From Dietzia timorensis (GTDB taxonomy: Bacteria > Actinomycetota > Actinomycetes > Mycobacteriales > Mycobacteriaceae): DNA of 64,000 bases. Each line of letters begins with the position of its first letter. Within the stretch, counting starts at the first letter, position 1. The translations under genes and the position numbers were made by a program. The notes below the pieces were generated by a model. The model searched no databases. It was not told the origin of the DNA and was given only the letters and a program-made list of their open reading frames with translations. Of this stretch, positions 57,001-64,000 are shown in pieces. Where the stretch lies: positions 1,860,001 to 1,924,000 of the forward strand of contig NZ_CP015961.1 in assembly GCF_001659785.1 (NCBI RefSeq). The letters run 5' to 3'.

Positions 57001-59082
57001 CTACAGGTTCTCTTCGGTCGGTTGATCGTTGCGGCGGGACTCGGCCCAATGGGCGATGGTCTCCACTGCCTGCGAAACCGGGACCCCGTTGTACTGGGTC
57101 CCATCGAGGAAGCGGAAGCTCACCGCACCGGATTCGACGTCGCGTGCGCCCGCGAGCAGCATGAATGGAACCTTACCGGTGGTGTGCGTGCGAATCTTCT
57201 TCTGCATGCGGTCCGAACCGTCGTCGAGCTCGGCGCGGATCCCGCGTGCCCGCAGCGAGGTGATCACGCCCTGTAGGTGATCGGCGAACTCGTCGGCGAC
57301 CGGGATACCCACGACCTGTGTCGGCGACAACCACACCGGGAACGCGCCGGCATAGTGTTCGAGGAGCACGCCGAAGAAACGCTCGATCGATCCGAACAAC
57401 GCGCGGTGGATCATCACCGGACGCTTCTTCGAGCCGTCGGACGCGGTGTATTGCAGGTCGAACAGCTCCGGCAGGTTGAAGTCGAGCTGCACGGTAGACA
57501 TCTGCCAGGTACGTCCGATGGCGTCCCGCGCCTGCACGGAGATCTTGGGGCCATAGAACGCGGCGCCTTCGGGATCGGGAACGAGCTCGAAGCCCGACGC
57601 CTCACCGACCCGGCGCAGAGTCTCGGTCGAGCGCTCCCACACGTCGTCTTCGCCGACGTACTTCTTCGGATCCTTCGTGGACAGCTCGAGGTAGAAATCG
57701 TCGAGGCCGTAATCGCGCAGCAACGAGATCACGAACTGGAGCACCGTGGAGATCTCGGCCTCCATTTGCTCCTCGGTGCAATAGATGTGCGCGTCGTCCT
57801 GCGTGAACCCGCGTGCGCGGGTCAAACCGTGGATGACGCCGGACTTCTCGTATCGATAGACCGTGCCGAACTCGAACATCCTCAACGGGAGCTCGCGGTA
57901 GGAGCGCCCACGGGAGTCGAAGATGAGGTTGTGCATCGGGCAGTTCATCGGCTTGACGTAGTAGTCCTGCGCCGGCTTGGTGACATTGCCCTCGTCATCC
58001 GTCTCGTCGTCGAGCATCATCGGGGGGAACATGCCCTCCGAGTACCAGTTGAGGTGCTGGGATTTGCGGAACAGATCGCCCTTGGTGACGTGCGGGGTGT
58101 TGACCAGCTGGTAACCGGCGGACAGGTGCCGGCGGAGCGAATGCTGCTCCATCTCGTTGCGGATGATCCCGCCGCGTGGATGGAACATCGGGAAGCCCGA
58201 ACCCACCTCGTCGGGGAAGCTGAAAAGGTCGAGCTCCGAGCCGAGGCGTCGGTGATCGCGGCGCTCGGCCTCCTTGAGCCGCACGAGGTACTCGTCCTGC
58301 GCCTCGGTGGACTCCCATGCGGTGCCATAGATGCGCTGCAGACCCGCGTTGGCTTGGTCTCCGCGCCAATACGCCGCCGACACACGAGTGAGCTTGAAAG
58401 CGGGGATGAACTTGGTGGTCGGCACGTGAGGGCCGCGGCACAGGTCGAACCAGATGCGCTCCCCGGTGCGCGGATTGAGGTTGTCGTAAGAGGTGAGCTG
58501 GCCCGCGCCGACCTCCATGACCTCTCCCGTATCGATTGCTGCTCCTTCGCCTGCGTCCGCCCGACCCTTGTCCTCGATGAGTTCGAGCTTGTACGGCTCG
58601 TCGGCGAGCTCCGCACGTGCGGAATCGAGGGAATCATAGGCGCGGCGGGAGAAACGCTGACCGGCCTTGATGATCTTCTTCATCCGCTTTTCGAGCTCGG
58701 TGAGGTCTTCTGGGGTGAACGGCTCTGAGACGTCGAAGTCGTAGTAGAAGCCGTTCTCGATCGGCGGCCCGATACCGAGCTTCGCCTCGGGAAACATGTC
58801 CTGCACGGCCTGCGCCAGCACGTGGGCGCAGGAGTGGCGGATGACCGACCGGCCTTCTTCGGTGTTCGCGGCGACGAGCTCGACCTCGGTGTCCGAGTCG
58901 GGGACCCAGGACAGGTCCCGAAGAGATCCGTCTCGCTCCCGGACGACGACGATCTGGTCGGCGCCCTTCGTCTGCAGACCGGCCTCGGCAATAGTCTTCC
59001 CCGCCGGTTCGCCGGCGGGAATGGTGAGCGTGCGGACTTGGCTCTCGGCCGGTCCGGACGTGGTCTGCAGTTGCTCGCTCAT
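57001..59082 (-). CDS. thrS: Threonyl-tRNA synthetase
   Basis: The 693-residue class II synthetase has a TGS domain (about 15-75), the editing domain with [18 protein letters not shown], catalytic motifs including [11 protein letters not shown] and [18 protein letters not shown], the [11 protein letters not shown] motif 3, and the C-terminal anticodon domain. The ATG follows an AGGAGATG sequence. No T-box is recognisable upstream; a long inverted repeat is. It begins the thrS-HIT-pgsA-patA-pimA operon. Confidence 0.97.
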   Translation of the reverse strand: MSEQLQTTSGPAESQVRTLTIPAGEPAGKTIAEAGLQTKGADQIVVVRERDGSLRDLSWVPDSDTEVELVAANTEEGRSVIRHSCAHVLAQAVQDMFPEAKLGIGPPIENGFYYDFDVSEPFTPEDLTELEKRMKKIIKAGQRFSRRAYDSLDSARAELADEPYKLELIEDKGRADAGEGAAIDTGEVMEVGAGQLTSYDNLNPRTGERIWFDLCRGPHVPTTKFIPAFKLTRVSAAYWRGDQANAGLQRIYGTAWESTEAQDEYLVRLKEAERRDHRRLGSELDLFSFPDEVGSGFPMFHPRGGIIRNEMEQHSLRRHLSAGYQLVNTPHVTKGDLFRKSQHLNWYSEGMFPPMMLDDETDDEGNVTKPAQDYYVKPMNCPMHNLIFDSRGRSYRELPLRMFEFGTVYRYEKSGVIHGLTRARGFTQDDAHIYCTEEQMEAEISTVLQFVISLLRDYGLDDFYLELSTKDPKKYVGEDDVWERSTETLRRVGEASGFELVPDPEGAAFYGPKISVQARDAIGRTWQMSTVQLDFNLPELFDLQYTASDGSKKRPVMIHRALFGSIERFFGVLLEHYAGAFPVWLSPTQVVGIPVADEFADHLQGVITSLRARGIRAELDDGSDRMQKKIRTHTTGKVPFMLLAGARDVESGAVSFRFLDGTQYNGVPVSQAVETIAHWAESRRNDQPTEENL

Positions 59083-59148
59083 CTCTAGAGCTCATCTCCT
59101 AGTTCGTGTGTGCTCATGCCCTGGCAGGATACGGTGCTGCCCGGCCCG

Positions 59149-59190
59149 GTCCGCACCCTCGCTTTCCTTGGTGAGAGCGAGGGTGCGGAC
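59149..59190. terminator. Long inverted repeat between the MMPL gene and thrS
   Basis: GTCCGCACCCTCGCT (59149-59163) and its exact complement (59176-59190) form a 15-pair, GC-rich stem with a 12-base loop. It starts 36 bases behind the MMPL stop and about 70 bases before the thrS ATG, both on the minus strand. No U-tract follows on either strand. It may end the MMPL transcript or act in the thrS leader. Confidence 0.6.
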
Positions 59191-59225
59191 GCATGAAACC
59201 CGAATGAATCTTACGCGGCGCAAGT

Positions 59226-61433
59226 TTACTGGTCCCGCGGTATCGCCTTGGTGAACGGCCACCACACCGGTCGCCCGATGTCGTAAATGAGTCCCGGCAC
59301 GAGCAGCGAACGGACGAGGATCGCGTCGAGCAGCACGCCGAACGTGACAATGAACGACAGCTGGACCAGGAACATGATGGGAATGACCGACAGCGCGGCG
59401 AATGTCGCCGCCAACACCACGCCCGCCGAGGTGATCACTCCGCCGGTGTAGACAAGCGCGCGAAGCACGCCGGCGCGGGTTCCGTGGGTGAGCGACTCCT
59501 CCCGCACCCGCGACATGAGGAAGATGTTGTAGTCGATGCCCAGAGCGACGAGGAACACGAATCCGTAGAGCGGTACCGACGGATCCACGCCGGGGAAGTC
59601 GAAGATTCCGTCGAACACGAGACCGGACACCCCGAGCGCGGTTCCGAAAGAGACGACGGTGAGCGCGACGAGGAGCAGCGGCGCGGCCACGGCCCGAAGC
59701 AGCGCCATGAGGATCACGGTGACGACGACGAGGATCAACGGGATGATCACCGTCCGGTCCCGGATCGCAGTGGTGTTGGTGTCCAAGTCGGTCGCCGTTT
59801 CCCCACCGACGAGCGCCGAGGGCGCGACGGTTGAGAGGCGCTCGCGCATTGCGGTGACGGTGTCTTCGGCGGCGATCGAGTCGGCCGGCTCCGACAGCGT
59901 CGCCTCTACAAGTGCCTTCCCGTCGATGAGCGTGACTGCGTCGGTGTCGACGGTTCCCGGACCATCAGCTTCTACCAGACCGCGTGGCGTGTCTGCGGTG
60001 ACCGCAACGGAGTCGACCCCGGGAACCACGGAGACTTCGGATGCGACGACATCGACGTCGTTCTCGTCCACCACGATGTAGGTCGGGCTGGAGCTTCCCT
60101 GCGGGAAATGACGCGAGATCGCGGCCTGCCCGTCTCTCGCCTCGGCGTCACCGAGGACGAGTTCGCTTTGCGGGACTCCGCTGGCGGAAAACCCGAATGC
60201 CGCCGGCAGCGGCACGAGGAAAACGACGATCATCACGATCCACACCGTTCTCGGGCGTCGCCGAACGGCGCGCGCAATCGCGGGCCACACGCCCTTTTCC
60301 TCAAAAACCTCGGTCGAACGGTCCGACGGCTTCTCACGTTCCTCCCGATAGGTGGGGACGAACGGCCAGAAGGCCCAACGGCTACCGAGGAGAAGAAGGG
60401 CGGGAAGAAATGTCAGCGCTGCGGCGATCGCCATGACGATGCCGATCGCGGCGACGGGTCCCAACGCGCTGTTCGTCGAAAGGTCGGACAGCAGGAGACA
60501 CAGCAGCCCCGCGATGACCGTGCCCCCGGAGGCCGCTATCGGCTCGGCTGTACCTCGAAGGGCCCTCGCCGTCGCGGCGCGAGCGGTGCGGGCGCGCCGA
60601 AGCTCGTCTCTGTATCGGGCGACGTAGAGCAGCGAATAGTCGGTCGCGGCACCGACTACGAGAATGAACAAGATCCCCTGGATCTGCCCGTTGATGGTGA
60701 TGAACCCGGCGTTGGCCAGGTTCCACACGAGCAGGATCGACGCGGAAAGCGCGGCCATCGACGTCAGGAGAACCACAACGGGGAGCACCGGCGAGCGGTA
60801 GACGACCACGAGGATGACGAACACCATCGCGACGGCGACCAACAGGAGAAGGCCGTCGATGCCGGCGAACCCCTCTTGCAGATCAGCGGTGAATCCCGCC
60901 GGTCCCGTGACGAAGTGTTCGAGCCCGTCGGGAGCGGTGTCGTCGAGGAGGCCGCGAAGCTCGGAGACGTCCTCCCCTGTCGTCGCGTCCGAGACGCTGA
61001 CAACGATCTGCCACGCCGATCCGTCCTCGGAGGCGATCGGAGGCGACAGCGGCTCGGTGATCACCCCGTCGCCCTTCGCCGCGTCCACCGAGCTTTCGAG
61101 CCATTCCCGATCGCCGTCGGTGACGGATTCCCCAATCGGGCGCTCGGCGATGATCACTGCGGGTACCGCATCCGAATCGCGGAAGCGGTCGACCCAATCG
61201 CCCGCCTCGGTGGATTCGGCGGACGAAGGAAGGAACGTCGAGCGGTCGTTGGCGGCAACCTCGGAAATGCGACCGAAGAACGGCCCACCCAGCGCGGATA
61301 GCGCCAGCCATAAAGCAATGGACACGGCGACCACAACCCACACAACCGGCCGCCTGCGCGGATTGCCCTCGCCGGACCCGCCGGACCTCGCAGAATCAGA
61401 CGGCGCGGCATCGTTCGAGGAGCGTAGGGACAT
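59226..61433 (-). CDS. MMPL/RND family membrane transporter
   Basis: The 735-residue protein has the duplicated MMPL plan: a first helix (about residues 30-50), an external domain, a five-helix cluster (about 190-370), a cytoplasmic linker with the ERE..FEEKG stretch, and a second half with the same order. GAATDYSLLYVARYRDELRR and ALGIDYNIFLMSRVREES are the paired proton-relay motifs. The ATG at 61433 (MSLRSSNDA) is chosen; the frame runs on through the tRNA genes but that is not protein. It is shorter than the mycolate exporter MmpL3. The substrate is unknown; lipid or drug export is inferred from the family. Confidence 0.9.
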   Translation of the reverse strand: MSLRSSNDAAPSDSARSGGSGEGNPRRRPVVWVVVAVSIALWLALSALGGPFFGRISEVAANDRSTFLPSSAESTEAGDWVDRFRDSDAVPAVIIAERPIGESVTDGDREWLESSVDAAKGDGVITEPLSPPIASEDGSAWQIVVSVSDATTGEDVSELRGLLDDTAPDGLEHFVTGPAGFTADLQEGFAGIDGLLLLVAVAMVFVILVVVYRSPVLPVVVLLTSMAALSASILLVWNLANAGFITINGQIQGILFILVVGAATDYSLLYVARYRDELRRARTARAATARALRGTAEPIAASGGTVIAGLLCLLLSDLSTNSALGPVAAIGIVMAIAAALTFLPALLLLGSRWAFWPFVPTYREEREKPSDRSTEVFEEKGVWPAIARAVRRRPRTVWIVMIVVFLVPLPAAFGFSASGVPQSELVLGDAEARDGQAAISRHFPQGSSSPTYIVVDENDVDVVASEVSVVPGVDSVAVTADTPRGLVEADGPGTVDTDAVTLIDGKALVEATLSEPADSIAAEDTVTAMRERLSTVAPSALVGGETATDLDTNTTAIRDRTVIIPLILVVVTVILMALLRAVAAPLLLVALTVVSFGTALGVSGLVFDGIFDFPGVDPSVPLYGFVFLVALGIDYNIFLMSRVREESLTHGTRAGVLRALVYTGGVITSAGVVLAATFAALSVIPIMFLVQLSFIVTFGVLLDAILVRSLLVPGLIYDIGRPVWWPFTKAIPRDQ

Positions 61434-61470
61434 GCGGCCCACTCTACGTGCGGCATACCCAGGGCAAATG

Positions 61471-61500
61471 AAAAAAGCTCCCGCCGTTTCCGGCGGGAGC
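61471..61500 (-). terminator. Rho-independent terminator of the minus-strand tRNA cluster
   Basis: GCTCCCGCCG-gaaa-CGGCGGGAGC on the minus strand is a perfect ten-pair hairpin followed by TTTTTT. It lies just behind the last tRNA-Gly gene, so it ends the Gly-Cys-Val-Gly transcript before the MMPL gene. Confidence 0.93.
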
Positions 61501-61506
61501 CCTAAC

Positions 61507-61582
61507 TGGAGCGGATGACGGGATTCGAACCCGCGACCCTCACCTTGGCAAGGTGATGCGCTACCAGCTGCGCTACATCCGC
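61507..61582 (-). tRNA. tRNA-Gly (anticodon GCC), CCA encoded
   Basis: A complete cloverleaf: acceptor GCGGATG/CATCCGC, D arm GCGC/GCGC, anticodon stem TCACC/GGTGA with loop TTGCCAA, T arm GCGGG-TTCGAAT-CCCGT, discriminator U and an encoded CCA. The 72-base body is identical to the gene at 61812-61884. It is the last gene before the terminator. Confidence 0.97.
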
Positions 61583-61609
61583 AAACGCCAGCCTTTTGGG
61601 CCGGCGCGG

Positions 61610-61681
61610 TGCGCGATACTGGGATCGAACCAGTGACCTCTTCCGTGTCAGGGAAGCGCTCTCCCGCTGAGCTAATCGCGC
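61610..61681 (-). tRNA. tRNA-Val (anticodon GAC)
   Basis: Acceptor GCGCGAT/ATCGCGC, D stem GCTC/GAGC, anticodon stem CTTCC/GGAAG with loop CTGACAC, T arm ACTGG-TTCGATC-CCAGT and discriminator A. CCA is not encoded. Confidence 0.97.
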
Positions 61682-61722
61682 GTGTCTTACCTTGGAGCAA
61701 AAGCATCGCTGCTTCCACTTCG

Positions 61723-61793
61723 AGGTGGAGACGGGAATCGAACCCGTGTTGACGGCTTTGCAGGCCGCTGCCTCACCACTCGGCCACTCCACC
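61723..61793 (-). tRNA. tRNA-Cys (anticodon GCA)
   Basis: Acceptor GGTGGAG/CTCCACC, anticodon loop CTGCAAA, T arm CACGG-GTTCGAT-T-CCGT type, discriminator U as expected for tRNA-Cys. CCA is not encoded. Confidence 0.96.
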
Positions 61794-61811
61794 GACGGGT
61801 CGGTTACCCAG

Positions 61812-61884
61812 AGCGGATGACGGGATTCGAACCCGCGACCCTCACCTTGGCAAGGTGATGCGCTACCAGCTGCGCTACATCCGC
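61812..61884 (-). tRNA. tRNA-Gly (anticodon GCC), CCA not encoded
   Basis: Its 72-base body is identical to that of the tRNA-Gly gene at 61507-61582, with discriminator U, but the following bases are not CCA. It is the first gene of the minus-strand cluster and lies about 55 bases from the candidate promoter. Confidence 0.97.
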
Positions 61885-61940
61885 ACACTCGTCCGGGCCA
61901 GGCAATTTCTCGCCCGGTCGTTTTTGACCAGCGAGAAAGT

Positions 61941-61970
61941 AATCTAGTCGAATGGCCAACCGCTTCGCAA
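61941..61970 (-). promoter_or_regulatory. Candidate promoter of the tRNA Gly-Cys-Val-Gly cluster
   Basis: On the minus strand TTGCGA (61965-61970) and TAGATT (61941-61946) are 18 bases apart, each four of six consensus matches. The start of transcription would fall near the leader hairpin, about 50 bases before the first tRNA. Confidence 0.5.
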
Positions 61971-62148
61971 ATCGCCCTGCGTTCAGGGCGTGTCGCTCGC
62001 CATTCTCCAGTTCCCCGGTCGGCGCGTGCCCACTATTCTAGTCGTTTTCGGCGAGCATTTCGCCGTCGTTCACCGCCCGTTCGCCGCACGCACCGATTCC
62101 GGGGCAGATCTCTTGCACAGCTCGCCCGTGATGGCGCGAAAGGCGGGT

Positions 62149-62178
62149 TTGGGAGCCCTCGCGCGCACATGCTAAATT
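62149..62178 (+). promoter_or_regulatory. Candidate promoter of tRNA-Val(CAC)
   Basis: TTGGGA (62149-62154) and TAAATT (62173-62178) stand 18 bases apart, each four of six consensus matches, the same spacing as the opposite tRNA promoter. The -10 ends 40 bases before the tRNA. Confidence 0.5.
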
Positions 62179-62218
62179 GATGAACCGTTGCACGCGGCGT
62201 GTAGCCGCCTCGCATCGC

Positions 62219-62293
62219 GGTCCTATGGCTCAGTGGAAGAGCGTTCCGTTCACACCGGAAAGGTCGCTGGTTCGAACCCAGCTAGGACCACCA
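62219..62293 (+). tRNA. tRNA-Val (anticodon CAC), CCA encoded
   Basis: Acceptor GGTCCTA/TAGGACC, D stem GCTC/GAGC, anticodon stem TTCCG/CGGAA with loop TTCACAC, T arm GCTGG-TTCGAAC-CCAGC, discriminator A and encoded CCA. The GNAT gene starts 38 bases downstream and may share the transcript. Confidence 0.97.
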
Positions 62294-62331
62294 CAATCCC
62301 CCTCCCCCCGGCGCGAGTAAGCTCGCCCGGC

Positions 62332-62913
62332 GTGGACAGAACCTTTTCGAATGACGGCGGACAACGCCTTTCCCCGAACTCCGCGGCGCCGATTCTAGCC
62401 GCAGAAGAATTCGACGCCTCCGATCTTTCCTCCCTCGCGTCGTTGACCTTTCCGCTGGCGTGCCCGCCGGAGTTAACGAAGGCCGATATGGCCGCGTTCA
62501 TCGAGGAAAATCTCACGCCCTCGGCATTTCGGCGCTACATTGCCGAACCAGAGAACGTGGTGCTTCTGGCGCGAGATGCCGTGGGCGATCCCCTTGCCTA
62601 CACGCTTGGCATCCCCGGCAGAGGTGACGATGACGACGCTGCAGCGCTTATTACGGCTGAGAGGCCGATGTACCTATCCAAGGTGTACGCGGCGCCGCGT
62701 GCCCACGGCACGGGACTTTCCACAGCGCTCATGGACGCACACGCTGTCGTGGCAAGAGAGCGCGGATTCGACTCGCTGTGGCTGGGCACGAACGTCGACA
62801 ATGGCCGCGCGAGACGCTTCTATGAAAAGATCGGCTTCGTCGATCGCGGGCGGCGCACCTTCCTCGTTGGTGGCCAGAACTGCCACGACGTCGTCTACGA
62901 ACTACCTCTGTAG
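62332..62913 (+). CDS. GNAT family N-acetyltransferase
   Basis: The 193-residue protein shows the acetyl-CoA site VYAAPRAHGTGLSTALMDA (RAHGTG at residues 123-128) and the C-terminal DNGRARRFYEKIGFVDRGRRTF typical of small-molecule or ribosomal-protein acetyltransferases. The GTG at 62332 is the first start codon after the tRNA; no clear ribosome binding site precedes it, so the start is uncertain. The M. tuberculosis pair Rv2669/Rv2670c has the same arrangement with the neighbouring ATPase. The substrate is not known. Confidence 0.82.
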   Translation: MDRTFSNDGGQRLSPNSAAPILAAEEFDASDLSSLASLTFPLACPPELTKADMAAFIEENLTPSAFRRYIAEPENVVLLARDAVGDPLAYTLGIPGRGDDDDAAALITAERPMYLSKVYAAPRAHGTGLSTALMDAHAVVARERGFDSLWLGTNVDNGRARRFYEKIGFVDRGRRTFLVGGQNCHDVVYELPL

Positions 62914-62940
62914 AGACTCGAAACGCCCGTGCGCCGCCGC

Positions 62941-63960
62941 CTAGTGGGTGTCGCCCGGCTGGAAGCGCGAAAGCGCGAGCAAGCGGCTCGTGGCCCGCAG
63001 GTACTTCTTTTTATAGCCGCCGTTGATCATCTCCGGGGTGAAGATCTCGTCGAGCTTCGCGCCGCTATTGCGAACCGGAATTCCGGCGTCATACAAACGG
63101 TCTGCCAACACGACGACGCGCAGCGCGATCGCCTGATTCTCCACGGGGTGCACGTTTTCGAGGCACACCTGCGTGATCCCGCCGACGAGGCGGTTGTACT
63201 TGGACGGGTGCAGCTTGTCTAGGTGCCGGCACAGCTCGTCGAAGTCATCGAGGGTCGAGCCTTCGACTTCCGCCGCCGTGGCCTCGAGATCGGCGTTGCT
63301 CATCGGATCGGGCGCCGGCGGCAGATCGCGGTGCCTGTAGTCCGGTCCGTCGACGCGAAGCGTCTGGAACAGCCCCGAGATCTTGCGGATCTCGCGGAGG
63401 AAGTCGGCCGCGGCGAAACGCCCTTCGCCCAGCTGGCCCGGCAGGGTGTTCGACGTCGCGGCGATGAATACCCCGGCGGCGGATAGTTCGGCGAGTAGCC
63501 GGGACACGAGCATGGTGTCGCCGGGATCGTCGAGCTCGAACTCGTCGATGCACAGCACTGAACGCGTCGACAGTTCTTCGACCGCGCGGTTGAAGCCGAG
63601 CGCGCCGACCACGTTGGTGAGTTCGACGAATGTTCCGAACGACTTCGGCGCGGGGCACGCGTGGAAGATGGACGCGAGAAGGTGCGTTTTGCCGACACCA
63701 AATCCGCCGTCGAGATAGATTCCGCGGCCCTCGACCGGCTTCTTCTTGCCGAAAAGACCCTTCTTCTTCCCGGTCTTGGCCTTGACCACTTCCTCGGCGA
63801 AGGCGCGGCACGCATCGCGGGCCTCGGCTTGGCTCGGTTCGCCCGGATCCGGGATGTAGGAGTCGAAGCTCACCTCGTCGAACATGGACGGTGGCACGAG
63901 CTGAGCGACAAGCTCATCGGGTGAGACATCTGGGGTAATGTCGGCGAGGCGTAAGACCAT
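62941..63960 (-). CDS. zapE: Cell division protein ZapE / AFG1-like P-loop ATPase
   Basis: The 339-residue ATPase has Walker A DGGFGVGKTHLL, Walker B VLCIDEFELDDPGDTMLV and the AFG1 features ATSNTLPGQLGEGRFAA and DRLYDAGI. In E. coli ZapE acts on the Z-ring under stress; mitochondrial AFG1 assists protein quality control. The ATG at 63960 is 40 bases from the window edge. It is convergent with the GNAT gene, with 27 bases between their stops. Confidence 0.92.
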   Translation of the reverse strand: MVLRLADITPDVSPDELVAQLVPPSMFDEVSFDSYIPDPGEPSQAEARDACRAFAEEVVKAKTGKKKGLFGKKKPVEGRGIYLDGGFGVGKTHLLASIFHACPAPKSFGTFVELTNVVGALGFNRAVEELSTRSVLCIDEFELDDPGDTMLVSRLLAELSAAGVFIAATSNTLPGQLGEGRFAAADFLREIRKISGLFQTLRVDGPDYRHRDLPPAPDPMSNADLEATAAEVEGSTLDDFDELCRHLDKLHPSKYNRLVGGITQVCLENVHPVENQAIALRVVVLADRLYDAGIPVRNSGAKLDEIFTPEMINGGYKKKYLRATSRLLALSRFQPGDTH

Positions 63961-64000
63961 GAAAGTAAGCCTAACGCGAGAGCGGTGGATATCCGGATTT

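Larger units (their letters stand above)
61885..62218. other. Divergent promoter region between the tRNA cluster and tRNA-Val(CAC)
   Basis: This 334-base stretch holds no convincing gene. It contains a promoter candidate for each side, and an inverted repeat at 61906-61938 (TTTCTCGC/GCGAGAAA with an inner GGTC/GACC) that would form a hairpin in the leader of the tRNA-Gly-Cys-Val-Gly transcript. Short open frames in it show no family features. Confidence 0.7.

Noticed and set aside
59083-59225. T-box riboswitch before thrS
   Set aside because: No specifier loop, no T-box core and no antiterminator pairing can be seen; only a simple inverted repeat.
61502-61888. Open frame with a repeated CGCSAAGSASPCQGEGRGF-like peptide
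   Set aside because: The repeat is the translation of the two identical tRNA-Gly genes; it is not protein.
61507-62293. tRNA cluster as a possible integration site for a mobile element
   Set aside because: No integrase, no partial tRNA repeat beyond the complete second tRNA-Gly, and the flanking genes are conserved core genes.

Overview
The window is a GC-rich actinobacterial chromosome segment made almost entirely of core housekeeping genes. Mycobacterial integration host factor (mihF), phosphatidylinositol mannoside genes (pimA, a PatA-type acyltransferase, a PIP synthase-type pgsA), an Rv1382-like membrane protein inside the pyr operon, a helicase-dead PriA and the gene order all point to the mycolic-acid Actinobacteria (Corynebacteriales/Mycobacteriales). 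Genus and species cannot be fixed from the sequence alone. Nearly all genes lie on the minus strand, so operons are read from high to low coordinates.

Layout. 1-4871: def-fmt-rsmB-rpe-ribD-ribE (ribE cut by the edge). 4993-11128: priA, metK, coaBC, rpoZ, gmk and mihF, with a strong terminator behind mihF. 11343-20149: pyrimidine operon pyrR-pyrB-pyrC-(PH-like membrane protein)-carA-carB-pyrF, preceded by a leader with a PyrR-binding hairpin next to the pyrR ribosome binding site. 20210-28609: nusB, efp, pepQ, the shikimate genes aroB/aroK/aroC/aroE, a short prepilin peptidase, mltG and ruvX. 28616-38738: alaS, rarA, aspS and hisS on the minus strand, interrupted by a Tat-exported phosphodiesterase and a YpfJ-type metalloprotease on the plus strand. 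38822-43737: metallo-beta-lactamase fold hydrolase, anchored cyclophilin (plus), bifunctional Rel and apt. 43788-50342: secF, secD, yajC, ruvB, ruvA, ruvC and yebC. 50490-52914: PLP synthase genes pdxS and pdxT around tesB. 52987-59082: thrS-HIT-pgsA-patA-pimA-small membrane protein. 59226-62293: an MMPL transporter and five tRNA genes (Gly, Cys, Val, Gly on minus; Val on plus). 62332-63960: a GNAT acetyltransferase (plus) and the ZapE ATPase (minus).

How the genes work together: complete UMP synthesis except pyrD/pyrE, most of the late shikimate pathway, initiator-tRNA formylation and N-terminal processing (fmt/def), replication and recombination repair (priA, ruvABC, rarA, ruvX), Sec export accessories, stringent response, and the first steps of PIM envelope lipid synthesis. 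I found no prophage, IS element, CRISPR array or novel defence cassette. The most interesting signals are regulatory: the pyrR leader (extended -10, UUCG hairpin, PyrR-binding loop touching the Shine-Dalgarno), the nested terminator after mihF, and long hairpins between convergent or neighbouring units.
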